This document shows, one piece after another, positions 19,576-30,459 of a stretch of DNA of 64,000 bases (its first letter is position 1; each line of letters opens with the position of its first letter). The notes below the pieces were generated by a model that had not been told where the DNA came from, did no database searches, and saw only the letters and a list, made by a program, of their open reading frames with translations. Position numbers and translations under genes: made by a program. Origin of the DNA: Isochrysis galbana (Eukaryota; Haptophyta; Isochrysidales; Isochrysidaceae); NCBI GenBank assembly GCA_018136815.1, contig CM030940.1:2525915-2589914 (forward strand). The letters run 5' to 3'.

Positions 19576-19900
19576 TATAGTGTACGGGACCGCCTTGTGC
19601 CCTTATCCCGCTATCTCAGAGTCGAGCATCAGCTCTCTAGCTGGGCCGTCAGTCCTATGTCCTTGTCGCATCGCGCCCAGATAATGTTCTTAAATTTTGT
19701 TGTCCGGACAACAGACAAGTCACAATACGACACACAACACAAAGTTGAGGTGGAGCAAAGCAATAAGCCTAAGCCTACCGACTGTTAGCTAGCTAGCACA
19801 AAGGCCATGAAGAAGGCGAGCAAGAGTGCGAAAGCCAGATAAAAAGACCTGCAACAGCTCCTGGGATATACCAAACATCACGCGCCGACGTGAACAGTCC

Positions 19901-21092
19901 TCATCTGGAAGTAGTATGCACAGCAAGCTTGAGTTTTTGCAGTTGAGCTCGAGCTTGTGCCATGTCTGATTGCATGCACTCAATGGCAAAAGCAAACGAT
20001 TCCTCCATGCGGGCAATCGTCGACTCCATGGCAGCAACCTGATGCTGTACACTTCCAGCGCTGTCGTTGAGAAGAGAATCCATCGGGCTGATACTAGGCT
20101 CAGCGGGATCGACGAGCTGGTTGAACTTCTCTTCAAACGCTTGTTGTCCATGGAGCGCTCCTCCAGCGATGTTTTGTTGCTGAAATCCCGGCTCATAAAG
20201 ATCTTGAACGGGTGCGTAGTTGCCGGTGCTTTGAGGTGCTCCTTGGACACTTTCTTGCGGTGTCCAGTGCCTACGGATATCTGTGTGATACATTGTGGGC
20301 AACAATGAAATGGCTTATCGGATGGTTTTGCGATGTGTACTCGATACTACTCATTGTGGACAAGGGAAGATGCATTTTGGGTGCCCTAGCTCACAGTTAC
20401 AAAGCTTCATCTTCTTGTCACCCTGCAGTCGGATGCGCATAACTTCATCCTCGATGTCTGCATGGCCACGTGCTTTCAACCAGCCAATGAGATGGAACAT
20501 TTCGCAACCACTCATCGAAAGGTGTTCGCGACCTATTTGAGTGGCATTTAGTGCAGCTGTGATTCACAAGCATCTTTCGGCGCAGACATGTGTGCGGCTG
20601 TGCCGCACCTGTGGCAAAGTCGTTCAGAAGCTGCATCATCGCATTCTCATCAAGTGAACCAAACGAGCTCGTTTGGGTATCAGCACCAATCGTTTTGCCC
20701 AATTCCGTCTTGTGGTTCAAAGGCGAGGGCGACGTCGCTGTGCATAGAATGGAACCTGTCTGTCCAGACAGATTGGTCCGGTCACCAAGCGGAGGCTTCT
20801 GAGCAATCGGCGCAACGTTGTCGGACACCCACGCCAGAAGTGCGATCTTCTTGTCTAGCTGCCGCTTGATGCGCAGCAGGGAATTCTCAAGCTCGTGCGC
20901 TGCGCTGCCGCGCTCTGATTTGAGCATTTCAACGATGGCATACATTTCCTTGCCAGTCATCGAATCCACAGCGGCGCCCCCTTCGGTGAAGCGACGAAGC
21001 GCGGCTGCACCATCTATCGCTGTCGTCGTACGTGTCGCAGGCGGCGTCGTCGGGCCACTGCGTTCGAATTGGGCCTGGAATGCTCGGCTCAT
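19901..21092 (-). CDS. Coiled-coil protein of unknown function, three exons
   Basis: Exons 20609-21092, 20395-20532 and 19901-20280 (introns of 76 and 114 nt, both phase 1) join to 333 residues starting MSRAFQAQFE. I recognise no domain. Two short segments resemble each other: SMTGKEMYAIVEMLK followed by DKKIALLAW, and SMSGCEMFHLIGWLK followed by DKKMKLCN, as if a roughly 40-residue unit were duplicated. The C-terminal third has QQQ-rich sequence and a predicted coiled coil (about 270-320: VAAMESTIARMEESFAFAIE). If the second intron is retained, the protein ends in a Cys cluster, CNCELGHPKCIFPCPQ, at a stop at 20351. The splice sites are in-frame and convincing; the function is unknown. Confidence 0.65.
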
Positions 21093-21200
21093 GACAGATG
21101 CCACTGCTCCCGACGGACGGCGACTACAGTGAGTGAAGCTCTCCTGGATTTCAAATGGTTTTCTTTTGAATTTTGTTTTGCCACTGCCCGGGTTCTAGTG

Positions 21201-22110
21201 CTAGGGGATCGCGTTGCGCGTAGGATCGTAGATCGTAGATCGTAGGTGTATCCATATATTGTTCATTTTAGTGATGTACTTGTCGTCTTCGGACACCTTG
21301 ATCTCACTTGGCTCGTTCGTCGGCGAAGTTGTGCCGTTTGTGCGTGTCGGTTGCGCCTCAGAGGAGGCCGAGTTCGGCGGCGGGTCTACCCTCACATTCT
21401 CTAAGAGTCTCGAGGTGTGTCGCACTCTGCATTCCCACGAGTTTAAGAACTCTTTCTTTTCTATTCTTGTCCCCGCGTGGTAGAAGATCTCGGGGAGGTG
21501 TTCCACGTATTGCGCGCACTCTTCTTGAGTATAGGGTTTAGTGAATTCGGCGTCTTTGTAGACGTTATGCGTTATATGCACGACGTGTGTGTGTAGTGAT
21601 TCCCATAGGCTGATCCACGCGACGCGGGTGATCGGCGGTGTCCTCCGGCTCCTTCTCTTCATCAAGAGGGGGGGGAGCAAGTTGAGTGTTGGTGGTCAGA
21701 GTCGGCTTTGGATCCGACTGGGGGTCGGCTCGCTTGCGCGACTGATGTGATGGTTGAGGGATGGGTTGTGTCTGGGCTGGCTTCTGCGTAGATCCTTCCC
21801 TTTGGCATTCGGGTCCGTGCTGGGCGGCTTCCGCGTATGACTTCTGGGAAGGTGCTGACTGTTGGTTGGAAGCCGTAAAGGCTCCAAGAAATGATTGTTG
21901 TGTGAAGTGCCCGCCCCGCCCGAGGGTGCACTGATGGTAGTCGTGAACGGAGTTGCCACCATGGGACCATGGGGGTAAGGATGTGAACAGGAACAGGGGG
22001 GACTCGGGACTAACTTGTTTGAAGTTGGTAGGGCAAAAATGCTATCTTGGTTGATAGTGGTAGTGGCACAGCCCTATCTTGGTTGATAGTGGTAGTGCCC
22101 ATGGGGGGGG
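21201..22110 (-). mobile_element. Retroposon/LINE ORF1 remnant with duplicated 5' hairpin
   Basis: On the - strand the head has two copies of the stem CTATCAACCAAGATAG (22082-22067 and 22042-22027 regions), then ATG frames at 21970-21962 reading MVATPFTTTISAPSGGAG, and a shifted frame ending LLENVRVDPPPNSASSEAQP and on to a stop at 21201. Pro/Ser/Thr/Arg-rich composition and the hairpin head resemble the other retroposon 5' ends. A GATCGTA triplet repeat (21223-21245) marks the 3' side. At least one frameshift is present, so it is dead. Confidence 0.45.
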
Positions 22111-23331
22111 TGTTACCAGGGTACCAGTAGGTACCTGTTGTATTCCTGCCCATCTGAAGGCTGTAGGCATGAATATTCGTGTAAGGTGCGCGCTCACAAT
22201 TACAATTGAACAGTTCCCCGTGTTGCCACTGACGCACAAGACACACAGATTCGGATTCCCCATGGTCTCAAGTCCAGGTTTGCCGATTTTGATCTCGAAA
22301 TTTGCGATTCGAATTTTGTTTTTGCTGTTACTATAATTGTTGGCTCGTTTAAGGTAATAAACCGACATGACTTCGACTTCTCGTTCTGCAGTCGCTCTGC
22401 GAGACTCTCTCTCTCTCTCTCCGTCCGCCTCTCCTCGGCCGACGGTAGGAAGATTCGTCCAAAACATTCTCCGGTCCCAAGATATCTCGTGGGGGTCTCT
22501 CCGCGCTCCGCGAGGGAAAGGACGCGATCTCGTTCCGAGATCGGCCTCGCGCCCTCCCACGCTGCCCCGCCGTGCCCTCGGTCCCTCGCCCCCCCCCGCG
22601 GCAGGTTCTTTCCCTCGGCGTGCCATCCGTCGCTTCCGGCCGTTATATTATCCCCCCCCGCGCGAGGTTCTTCTCCTCCGTGCGCGGTTCGTTTCCTCCG
22701 GCCGTCGTTCGTTCCCCCCCCGCGCGCGTTATTCCCCCCCCCTTTCGCTTCGATTCCTCTCGCGATTCCTTCGATGATTGCCTTCATCTCGTCCGTTCTT
22801 CTTCGCGATTCTCGCGGAGGGGGCACCGACGTTTAACGTTAGTTTCGCCGTGGTTTCGGTAAAAGAAAGGTAGAACGAATGGCACGCGCCTCGCGTCTCG
22901 CGTCTTGTTTCGTCGCCCTTTGCTCGTCTCTTGTCTAGAAGGTCTCTCCGCACATCGCCTTCTTCCCCCGCGCGAGTTTGGATCTCTCCTCGACCCTCCG
23001 CGTTGGCTTAAGCGGACGAGTTTCGCTTTAACGATAGTCCGAACCCTTCGTTTGCGTAGTTATGCGCTCTCGTTCCGTATTTCTTCGCGCATGGCGATCG
23101 ATCGCGACCTCAGCCTTCGCCGCGCGGGAGGGGTTTGTTTATCGTATGATTCCGGAGTGTTTACGTTAGTTTTATGAGCCCAAGGACTTTGGTTTTTGGG
23201 TTTCTAGTGAGTGTTTTTGTAGCAACTTCGTCGAGTCCCTCCGTGTTCCCAAGCGAGTCCCCCCCGAGTTCCCGAGTCTATACCCCGAGTCAACGAGTCA
23301 ATACAAGCCAAGCCGTGCTGGCCAACAACAA
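22111..23331 (+). other. Non-coding leader of a retroelement remnant
   Basis: About 1.2 kb with CT-rich and C-run sequence. Long open frames on both strands (22367-22777 +, 22200-22826 -) are complementary shadows of each other with biased composition, and neither gives a recognisable protein. It probably is the LTR/leader of the element whose frame starts at 23332. Confidence 0.35.
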
Positions 23332-24562
23332 ATGTCGGTCACGGTCGCCGCCGTGACGCCGCCGGCGAGTACTTCCAAGGCCACAAAGACCGCCAAGGTT
23401 GCTAAGGCTGCCTCTAACCCCGCGGACACTACGGCTTCGATGGTCGCCGCCGTCCAAGCGGCGGTGGCCGAGGCATTAAAATCGCCAAACAACAACTCGA
23501 ACCGCAAGGCGACTGGCGCTAACAACCGTCGGGCTCCGCCTCCGCCTACGAATTACTCCGCATCGTCTCCGCTACCGGACGCACTTCTTGACCGTCCTCT
23601 CGGCAAAAGCACGTCTTCTCGTCGCCAATGTGACCCCCCTCCGAACGGCCTTGGACTTCCGGCCGATTCGGGCCTCTCGGAATGGGATCCAGGTAGCTGG
23701 TCTCGAGCGCGAGCCCGCTTCTGGCAAATTTCTCGTTACGCGGGTCACCCGGCCCTTCGCGCGGCGTCGTGCCGCTCTTGAGTCGGCCGCCCGCGTCTTC
23801 AAGTCAATGGCCTCCGCCACTGCTCCGTTTGTAGCGGTTGAAAACCCTCGGATGCATGCGGAAGCTCGCCGTTTAGTCGGGGGGTTGACCCCGACCCAAG
23901 TCGTCCAACCCTGGGAGCACGGCACTGGACACCAGAAAGCCACGGGGTTGTACCTCACCAAAGGGCTGCCGCCCCTCCAGCCAACCTGCGTCGTGGATGG
24001 CCGTGAGTCGGCCATGGCTAACCTCTCTCCTTCACCGCACCGTGGCGCTCTCCGCAGCCGCACCTACGTCGGCGTAGCTGGAGCGATGGCGATCCATTGG
24101 ATGCCTGTTCTTCTTCGATATTTGAGCCAACAGGGAGACCAGGCATCGACGAAGAAACTGTCCGCGTTGGAGCTACTCGCTTGCGCGCGGCGCAGCCTAT
24201 TGGACCGGCCTTCACTAAGTTCAACCGAGGCTACCGCCTACGAGCCGTGGTCGGCTCTTCATCGTTATGAGAGGGGGAGGGAATCTAGTGAAGTTTCTTC
24301 CGACCCCGTTGTTTCCCGTCCAGCTACTCCCGAGACAAACAACCACGAAGACCCTGATTCCCCCTCAGGTGTTGGCCGTTGGATTATACCGTGGCGCTAT
24401 TTTACTTCGGTCTTCATCAAATCACTTAAGGGTTTTCGAAAGATTCCCTCCTTATTCCTGTGCGTAACTGTCGCCCCGTCGGATCGTCCGTCGCCCCGTC
24501 GCTCTCTTGTCGGCATTCTCTTCCTTGTTCGATCTGCCAGCGGGTTCCTGTGCGTTCCGTGA
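23332..24562 (+). pseudogene. LTR-retroelement-like polyprotein remnant with phage-type ENP/QPW domain
   Basis: Starts MSVTVAAVTPPASTSKATKT (Ala/Thr/Lys-rich, gag-like). A +1 shift near 23580 moves to a frame reading THFLTVLSAKARLLVANVTP. From about 23838 comes VENPRMHAEARRLVGGL, then QVVQPWEHGTGHQKATGLYL, GLPPLQPTCVVDGRE, ANLSPSPHRGALRSRTYVGV and AMAIHW. This order (ENPxMHxxA, QPWxxGHxxxKAT, LPxLxPTxxVxGRE, RSRTYxGVAxAMAxxW) is one I know from uncharacterised phage proteins. The C-terminus is Ser/Arg-rich and ends at TGA 24560. 24565-24735 resembles, inverted, 40390-40560 (GAACGAGAACGAG-type repeats), as expected of LTRs. Confidence 0.45.
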
Positions 24563-24744
24563 TAGGGATACGTTAGTGTGGAGAGTGTTGACGTGAGTGT
24601 AGTGTCATCTCGTCGGTCCATCGGCCCCTAGCCGTCTGTTGTCTGTCGTTCTTCGTTCGTCGCTCTCGTTCTCGTTCTCGTTCCCGTTCTCGTCCCTCGT
24701 TCTCAACACTACCTCAATACCAAACCTCACCAATCCCTCAGCCC

Positions 24745-25015
24745 CAGCCTATCCAACCCGATCCGCCCAGCTATGTCCGCTCCGTCGTCGCGCTCGCCCT
24801 CGCCCAAGCCCGTCCTCCCGCCTTTCTCTGTTGAGGAGGTGGTCCAGCCCGTCATTGGCCACCCCCCAACTTCCGCCGTGCCTCTCGCCGCTTCCCTTCC
24901 GTCCCTTCTGTTCCCATCTGAGGCAGTGGTAACCTCGGATCCGTCAGAGGTGGGAGCAGGCGCGTGCTCCATCGCTAAAATAACTATAACAATAGTTTTT
25001 GCTTTAGGTCATAAT
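24745..25015 (-). mobile_element. Retroposon 5' head, ATTGTTATAGTT type
   Basis: The - strand reads AAAAACTATTGTTATAGTTA, then TTTTAGCGATGGAGCACGCG, and an open frame of 81 codons starting MEHAPAPTSDGSEVTTASDG. The same head is intact at 61732-61700 (-). The 3' part is missing; it meets the retroelement remnant at 24740. Confidence 0.6.
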
Positions 25016-25079
25016 ACGATAATACAGCAACACAAAGCAGCGACGACACCCTGCAACAACTATAAGATAAACAGGTCAC

Positions 25080-25310
25080 GTAGCAGCACAGGCACAGGAG
25101 GAAGTTGAGAACACGCCGCTGAGGACAGGTGCACCCCGCCCCGCTCCCCGCTCGGCCCCCCCACATGACCCGAACCCCCAAGTAGAGCACGAGGGGAGTT
25201 GCCGCAAGGCGGGGAGTGAGGGTGAGGAAGGGAAAGGGGCGTGGCTACGTGAGTATGACCCAGTGCCACGTGCGAGGCGAGAATATGCAAAGGTTTTTTT
25301 AAGTGCACTG
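25080..25310 (+). mobile_element. Retroposon 3' tail
   Basis: GAGCACGAGGGGAGTTGCCG, then CAAGGCGGGGAGTGAGG, CTACGTGAGTATGACC and a final AATATGCAAAGGTTTTTTTA. The order matches 38680-38813, the 3' end of the retroposon with a 17-bp duplication. Confidence 0.6.
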
Positions 25311-25493
25311 TGCGTAGCTATCAACCATCGCCGCCTGCGACATGAAATATAAGACACAATTCACAAGTGTGACTTCAAGTGAGGATTGTATCATTGCATC
25401 TCTATGACGCAATATCATTCACGGCTGAATTGCCGCCCGAGACGGGCCGAAACATAAGTTTTTCACCTCTCTGTCGCATCATCGCAACTACTA

Positions 25494-26325
25494 CTACCTC
25501 GGATCATACACCTGTTGGCTCAAGTCAAGAGGATCGTACCGCCCTGCAACATTGGGTGCGATGACGGTAAGACTGGCGGACGCAACTTCGTCTTGTGGAC
25601 TAAACAGCGTCAACGTCGGCGGTGGCGCGATCCCGACATCGCGCATGGCTTGTCGAATGCTGCCTATAGTGAGGATGGTTTCGGCACGATTGGCCTCATC
25701 AGCACATTCCTGCGCATGTGCATCCTCGCCGGCATCCAAGAGGAGTGGGACGGCTTCTTCAAAGCTCTTCAGAGCAAAGGCTGCCTCGCCATATTCAAGT
25801 TGGGCGCGAGCAAGAGTCCATCGGCTTGCACCCCAGCTAGCATTCGAAAGGCAGGCTTCTTCCGCCGCCTTGACGGCATCAAATGGGCGCCCAATTTCCA
25901 GCAACACCTGAGCCCGGCTTTCGTGCGCTTTCGAGCAGGATGGATCTGCGAGTAGCGCGGCATCGAACGAGCGTAGTGCCTCAACCCACCTCCCAGCCTC
26001 AGCAAGCACGATTCCCCGTTGAAGTGATATGGCTAGCCTGCGAGTCCCAGGAGGTGCCAGGCAGATGGGGTTACTCTGATTCAATCGGCGGGAGAGGCAG
26101 TGGAGGGTTTGAATGGATTGAGACAGTCACACACCTACTGCTGCTACTCGGGTCAACCAGAGCCGTTTGGCTAGACCCGCTTGCCGGCCGCCCTTCAGCA
26201 GAGGTAGTCCCCACCGGGACATCCTCTGTGTTGGGCGCTTCGTTCATGGCGACGGCCCATGAGGCGGCGCTCGGTGCCAGAGCGCGCCTCGCACGCTTCA
26301 TGGGGATGCGCACTATTCCCGACAT
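25494..26325 (-). CDS. TPR protein, TTC33-like, two exons
   Basis: Exon 1 26135-26325 and exon 2 25494-26037, joined across a 97-nt phase-2 intron, give 244 residues. After a low-complexity N-terminus (about 65 residues) come three tetratricopeptide repeats: LAISLQRGIVLAEAGRWVEA with LRSFDAALLADP, KAHESRAQVLLEIGRPFDAV with KAAEEACLSNAS, and WTLARAQLEYGEAAFALKSF. The spacing and the LF-SPQDEVASAS segment near the end resemble human TTC33, a protein of similar length (about 260 residues) and unclear role. TPRs serve protein-protein contacts. The start is the first ATG of the long frame. The splice is needed because the exon 2 frame has no ATG of its own. Confidence 0.8.
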
Positions 26326-27434
26326 CCCCCAACCCCCCTACCCCCGTGAGACGAACTGGCCCGCTCCGAGGCTCAGAAGAGCGCGAGCACGAGCACGAGG
26401 CCTCCCTTGCGGCTCTCCAGCCGGCACTCGCCCAGCGAGAGAGCGAGCGGTGCCGCCGGCCTCCGACGCAGCCAGATTTTTTTATCTTTTATCGGATCTT
26501 TTACTTTACAGAGCGAGCGGACGTGCAGCCAAAAACAACAAAACAATCTCATCAACCCCAACCCCAACCCAGTCGACCCTCCGAGGTTGATGAGTACCCC
26601 GCTCACGCCGCATCGCCGCAGCCAAGCAAGAACTTGGTCAAGACGAACTGTACGGGCTTGTTGTGGATGAGTCAAAACCTTACGGAGGCACCACTGACCA
26701 CTGACCACTGGATAATACGTCGGCGGCATTTTTCATAGCCGGGAGGGGGGGGGGGGGGGGGGGACAGCTGCCGCTTCGCAAGGGGGGGGAACACGGCTAG
26801 CTGCCAGCTGCGGCCAGAGCGTTGCTGTCGCATCCGCGAGTTCTAGGAAATAAAAGAAGAAAAAGAAAGAGAAAGAAGAAGAAGATTACAGAAAAATCAG
26901 CAATTCAGTCGGGAAGTCGCCGTTGCTGGCGGGCGACGGTGCCGATTTTACAAGAGTGGCTCCTGACCCGCGTCCACTGACTACGAGAGGGTCGGGGTCG
27001 GGGTGTTGGAGGTTTAGCTGTTATAGCTGCCTTGCCAAGGAGGGGCAGAGGCTGAGGTTTACCGTTTACTGACGGGCCCCCCAGGACAGGGAATCAGTGC
27101 CCGGAGAGGGGAGAGGGGGGCGCAGGGCGCCTACATTGTTGGCCCCTACCTAATATAACATATAGATATTGGTTGGCTGCATGATGAGTGATGGTGATGA
27201 GGGTGGAAGGGTGATGTGTTTACCGTTACCTGGCAGGTTGTCCAATCTCCTGTGTGAGTGTTCGCTCTGTTACCTCTTGTTGCCATAAACTGAAAAGAAA
27301 ATTCAGCAGAAAAAAATAAAAGCCTGAATCTGTAAAAGGTTTAAAAATTCATAAAAAATTAGATTTTTTCGTAAGGTTTAAATATGACTACTCGCTACTC
27401 GACTCGCACATAGCAATGCACGACACACACGTCC
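26326..27434. other. Intergenic between TTC33-like and CNOT9 genes
   Basis: About 1.1 kb; holds the 5' flank of the TTC33-like gene (with a G-run at 26741-26763) and, from about 27250, AT-rich sequence downstream of CNOT9. No exon or known repeat seen. Confidence 0.5.
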
Positions 27435-28304
27435 TCACTGCACATGCTGCGTTGACTCTGTGATGTTGAAGAGCAGCTGAGTCAGCCAGCGCTTCGTCGT
27501 CACGTCGTCCTTGAGACAAGAGCTGAAGGTGGCATCTCGCAGCACGTCAGGGAGACACTGACGCAGGGCTTCCCGAGCTCGAGGGTTGTCGGAGAGCCGG
27601 AGATAACACCGCACAATGTGCTTCAACAAGCGCGCAGAGGGCTGATCGACGAGGGAACCGACAAGGCTGCCCAGAACTTTCGCCACGGCGTAGAAACGCT
27701 CAGCCGTGGCGCATATGTACGCCAACCCTGTCTCATCCAGCAGAATCTTCTGGACAATGAACGTCGCTACTGTCTTGGAGAGTTCAGAGCCCGTTTCCAT
27801 GATCCGCAAGCACAAAGGAATGATCTCAGTCGATAGGAGGAAATTAATTACGTCAGCATCGTCGACTTTGACGAGCGCTCCGATCACGCCCAGCGAGGTG
27901 AGCCGTAAATACTCAAACGGCCGCGTCTTGGACACGGTATTAAGGAAGGGATACAGGAAGAGAGGGATGTGCGCATTCAAGAAGAGCGTGCGTGTTTCAG
28001 GGTGTGACGCCACGCATTGCAGGAGTGCCAGAGCATTGCACACACGATTCGAAGCCTGGGCTGTCAGTGATGGAGGCGAGAGAAGAGGATAGATCGTCAC
28101 GATCTCCTGCAGCAGGGCTGAGATGGTACCGAATGAGTGCCAGAGGATTGGCGCTAAGTCAATGAAGGTCTCGCGCCGCTTGCTCAGCTCAAGCAGAGCA
28201 GACTCGCGCTGCTCTGGGTTGGTAAGCTCGAGTACAAGGTGGAAAATCTTTTCTGCATCGTCCTGCCCCTGTCCCACCTCCTGCGGGAGCACCGGAGGTA
28301 GCAT
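27435..28304 (-). CDS. CNOT9: CCR4-NOT complex subunit 9
   Basis: Single exon, 289 residues. CNOT9 (Caf40/Rcd1) is the armadillo-repeat subunit of the CCR4-NOT deadenylase; it binds CNOT1 and docks RNA-binding proteins and GW182-type factors. Family signatures in order: [138 protein letters not shown] and RWLTQLLFN. The chosen ATG (28302-28304) gives the family's usual length; the frame is open further upstream but only through low-complexity Pro/Arg sequence. Divergent from the ATP synthase d gene. Confidence 0.97.
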   Translation of the reverse strand: MLPPVLPQEVGQGQDDAEKIFHLVLELTNPEQRESALLELSKRRETFIDLAPILWHSFGTISALLQEIVTIYPLLSPPSLTAQASNRVCNALALLQCVASHPETRTLFLNAHIPLFLYPFLNTVSKTRPFEYLRLTSLGVIGALVKVDDADVINFLLSTEIIPLCLRIMETGSELSKTVATFIVQKILLDETGLAYICATAERFYAVAKVLGSLVGSLVDQPSARLLKHIVRCYLRLSDNPRAREALRQCLPDVLRDATFSSCLKDDVTTKRWLTQLLFNITESTQHVQ

Positions 28305-28904
28305 TCGGGCGAGCGGACGACGCAGAGCCGCGCGCAGGCGGCGGCGCTGAGCGGCTCCGGGTGGGGGGGGCAGGGCGGGGGTGGGGGGGGCTGGGTTTTG
28401 TTTTTGCTTGCCGCCTGCCCTCTCTTTCCCTCCCAACACGCACGTTTTATTTTAGAGTACCTCAGAGTCCCACGGTCAGCCGGCGCTCACAACAACAAAA
28501 CTCGCGGTCAAATCCCCCCCCCCCCCCCTCCCCCCCCTTCCCTCCGCCCCCTGAGCCCCGCTGTGCTGCCGAGGCAGAGAGGGTGCGGGAGGGGGAAGGC
28601 AAGGGGAGAGGAGAGGGCGGGGGGGGGGGGGAGAGTGTGGGGACAGAGAGAGAGAGAGAGCAAAGGTGTGGGGGCAGGGGGGAGGGAGCGTAGGGCAGTG
28701 CAGGGAGGGCAGGGTCCGCCGTGCCGCCGCAGAGAGAGAGGGAGGCGGAGGGAGGGGGGGCGGCGTCGCGCTGCCGAGGCTTCGGCTGCCGAGGCTTCGG
28801 GCCACACAGCCCTGGCGGCCCCACGTGGGCATGCGCGCGAGGGGACAGAGGGGGAAGGGGAGGGGCATCGCGCGCGCGCGCCCGTACACACACACACACA
28901 TACA

Positions 28905-28997
<93 letters not shown>

Positions 28998-29071
28998 ACT
29001 CACTCACTCACTCACTCACACACACACTCACTCACACACACATTACACATCCCCTCCTCTTTGCACTCAGG
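28305..29071. promoter_or_regulatory. Shared divergent promoter region (CNOT9 / ATP synthase d)
   Basis: 767 bp between two divergent housekeeping genes. Contents: G/C-runs (28360-28390, 28507-28540, 28618-28631), GA tracts (28640-28660), CA repeat (28890-28903), a CT array (28904-28993) and mixed CACT/CACA repeats to about 29044. The ATP synthase ATG follows 28 bp later. A bidirectional promoter is inferred from layout. Confidence 0.5.
28904..29044 (+). repeat. CT / CACT / CACA microsatellite
   Basis: About 90 bp of CT dinucleotides, then CACT and CACA repeats. Confidence 0.95.
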
Positions 29072-30459
29072 ATGCTCCGCATCGCGTCGTCGCGTGTGAC
29101 AGCACTGCCGCTCCGGCGCGCTCGTGCGCTCTGCGCGGTCGCTGACCCAGACAAGATTGTTAAGGACATCGACAGCGCGCTTGCAGAGTTCAAGAGCATG
29201 CGGGACAACCCTCCCCCGCCCCCGGACTACACCGTTGCCGCTATCGAAGCCGACGCCGCCGCCGGTGAGCACGTGGGAGCGCTTTGACCCCGTCCCGCCA
29301 AATCGCACACATACACATTCCATGCGTTCGCGTCTTCTGCCATCTGAGGGGCTAGATGGAAGCTTCTTGGCGTACATGGAGAATCAGACTGCTGGGGCTG
29401 TGACCTTTCTTGCAAGCCGCGCATCTTCCTCCTGCGTTACTCCGATTCCCACTCCCATCACGGCTCACCATCCCCTAGTTACTCACAATGCTTGGTATTT
29501 TGTGTCACGCTCACACACGCATGCATGCGATTGATTACAGGTATTCTCAATGTGTCGAAGATTGGCGACATTTTTGGAACTCACGAGCCGGAGCAGAAGA
29601 AGGTGATGATGACGATTGCTTCCCGCATAAATGAGATCTCTCGGAAAATTAAGGAGACGCCGACCAAGGAGATCGATTGGGCGATGTGGGAGGAGCGGTA
29701 CACTAGCATCGGGTACGCGATCCCTGTTTCCACCCTTCTGCGGGCTTTTTCGTTGAGGTCGTTCTGCGATTTGTGCCACGGGGCATCAATTGAGAAGAGC
29801 ACAATCGAGAGTGGGCGGTGAGGACGGGGGGGGGGGGGGGGGGGGCACCACAGATTCTAGCAATTCGCATTCTTTTTTATCTACCCCTCAGGATGGGTGA
29901 ATTCATTTCTCAATTCAAGGCGGACGCGCTGGCTAGGGAGGCTGCCATGGATGCGGAGCTTCAGCAGCAACAGGCTGCGCTCAAGGCCGAGTGGGATGCC
30001 GAGATCAAGAAGGTGATTGGAATCTCCCCCCCCTCCGTTCCCCCAGACGAGGATGAGTGTGGCCCATTTTAACTCATTGGCGACATAGCGCTCGCATGTT
30101 TGGGCTTGCAGCCGCCTGCGGCATTTCGTGGCTCGCCGTATGGACTTTTTCTTCCCATCTTGGTACCGCAGGTGATGGACGGTCCAGGCGGCCTTGCAGC
30201 TGCATACAAGGAAATGGATGAGCGATGCAAGCGCACGCAAGAAGAGACCATTGCTGAGCTTGAACTGATGAAGGAGGAGGCCGCCGAGATCGACACGCTT
30301 ACGATCCAGTCCATCTTGGAGAAAAATCCGCAATGGAAAGCCGCGATCGAAGAGGACATTGCGAACAACATCTGGGATCCTGCCCACATCCCAGAGAAGA
30401 TCAAGGAGGCGACCCTCGCAGCCGGAGATGCTAAGGAGAAGGAGGCCATTGCTGCCTGA
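29072..30459 (+). CDS. Mitochondrial ATP synthase subunit d, four exons
   Basis: Peripheral-stalk subunit of F1Fo ATP synthase in the inner mitochondrial membrane. Exons 29072-29264, 29541-29712, 29892-30012 and 30172-30459 (phases 1, 2, 0) give 257 residues. An Arg/Ser/Leu-rich presequence (MLRIASSRVTALPLRRARAL) is followed by DPDKIVKDIDSALAEFKSMR. KEIDWAMWEERYTSIGMGEF matches the IDWAYYK...G...FE segment of animal subunit d. A long charged helix follows, then ELELMKEEAAEIDTLTIQSI and LEKNPQWKAAIEEDI, comparable to the MTIEDLNEAFPE end. It is longer than the animal protein (about 160 residues), as often in protists. Intron 3 has AGGTGAT repeated at both ends. Confidence 0.78.

Noticed and set aside
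22200-22826. A 208-codon - strand frame and a 136-codon + strand frame over the same bases
   Set aside because: Both are Arg/Gly/Pro-rich mirror images of a GC-rich leader; no domain, no splice support.
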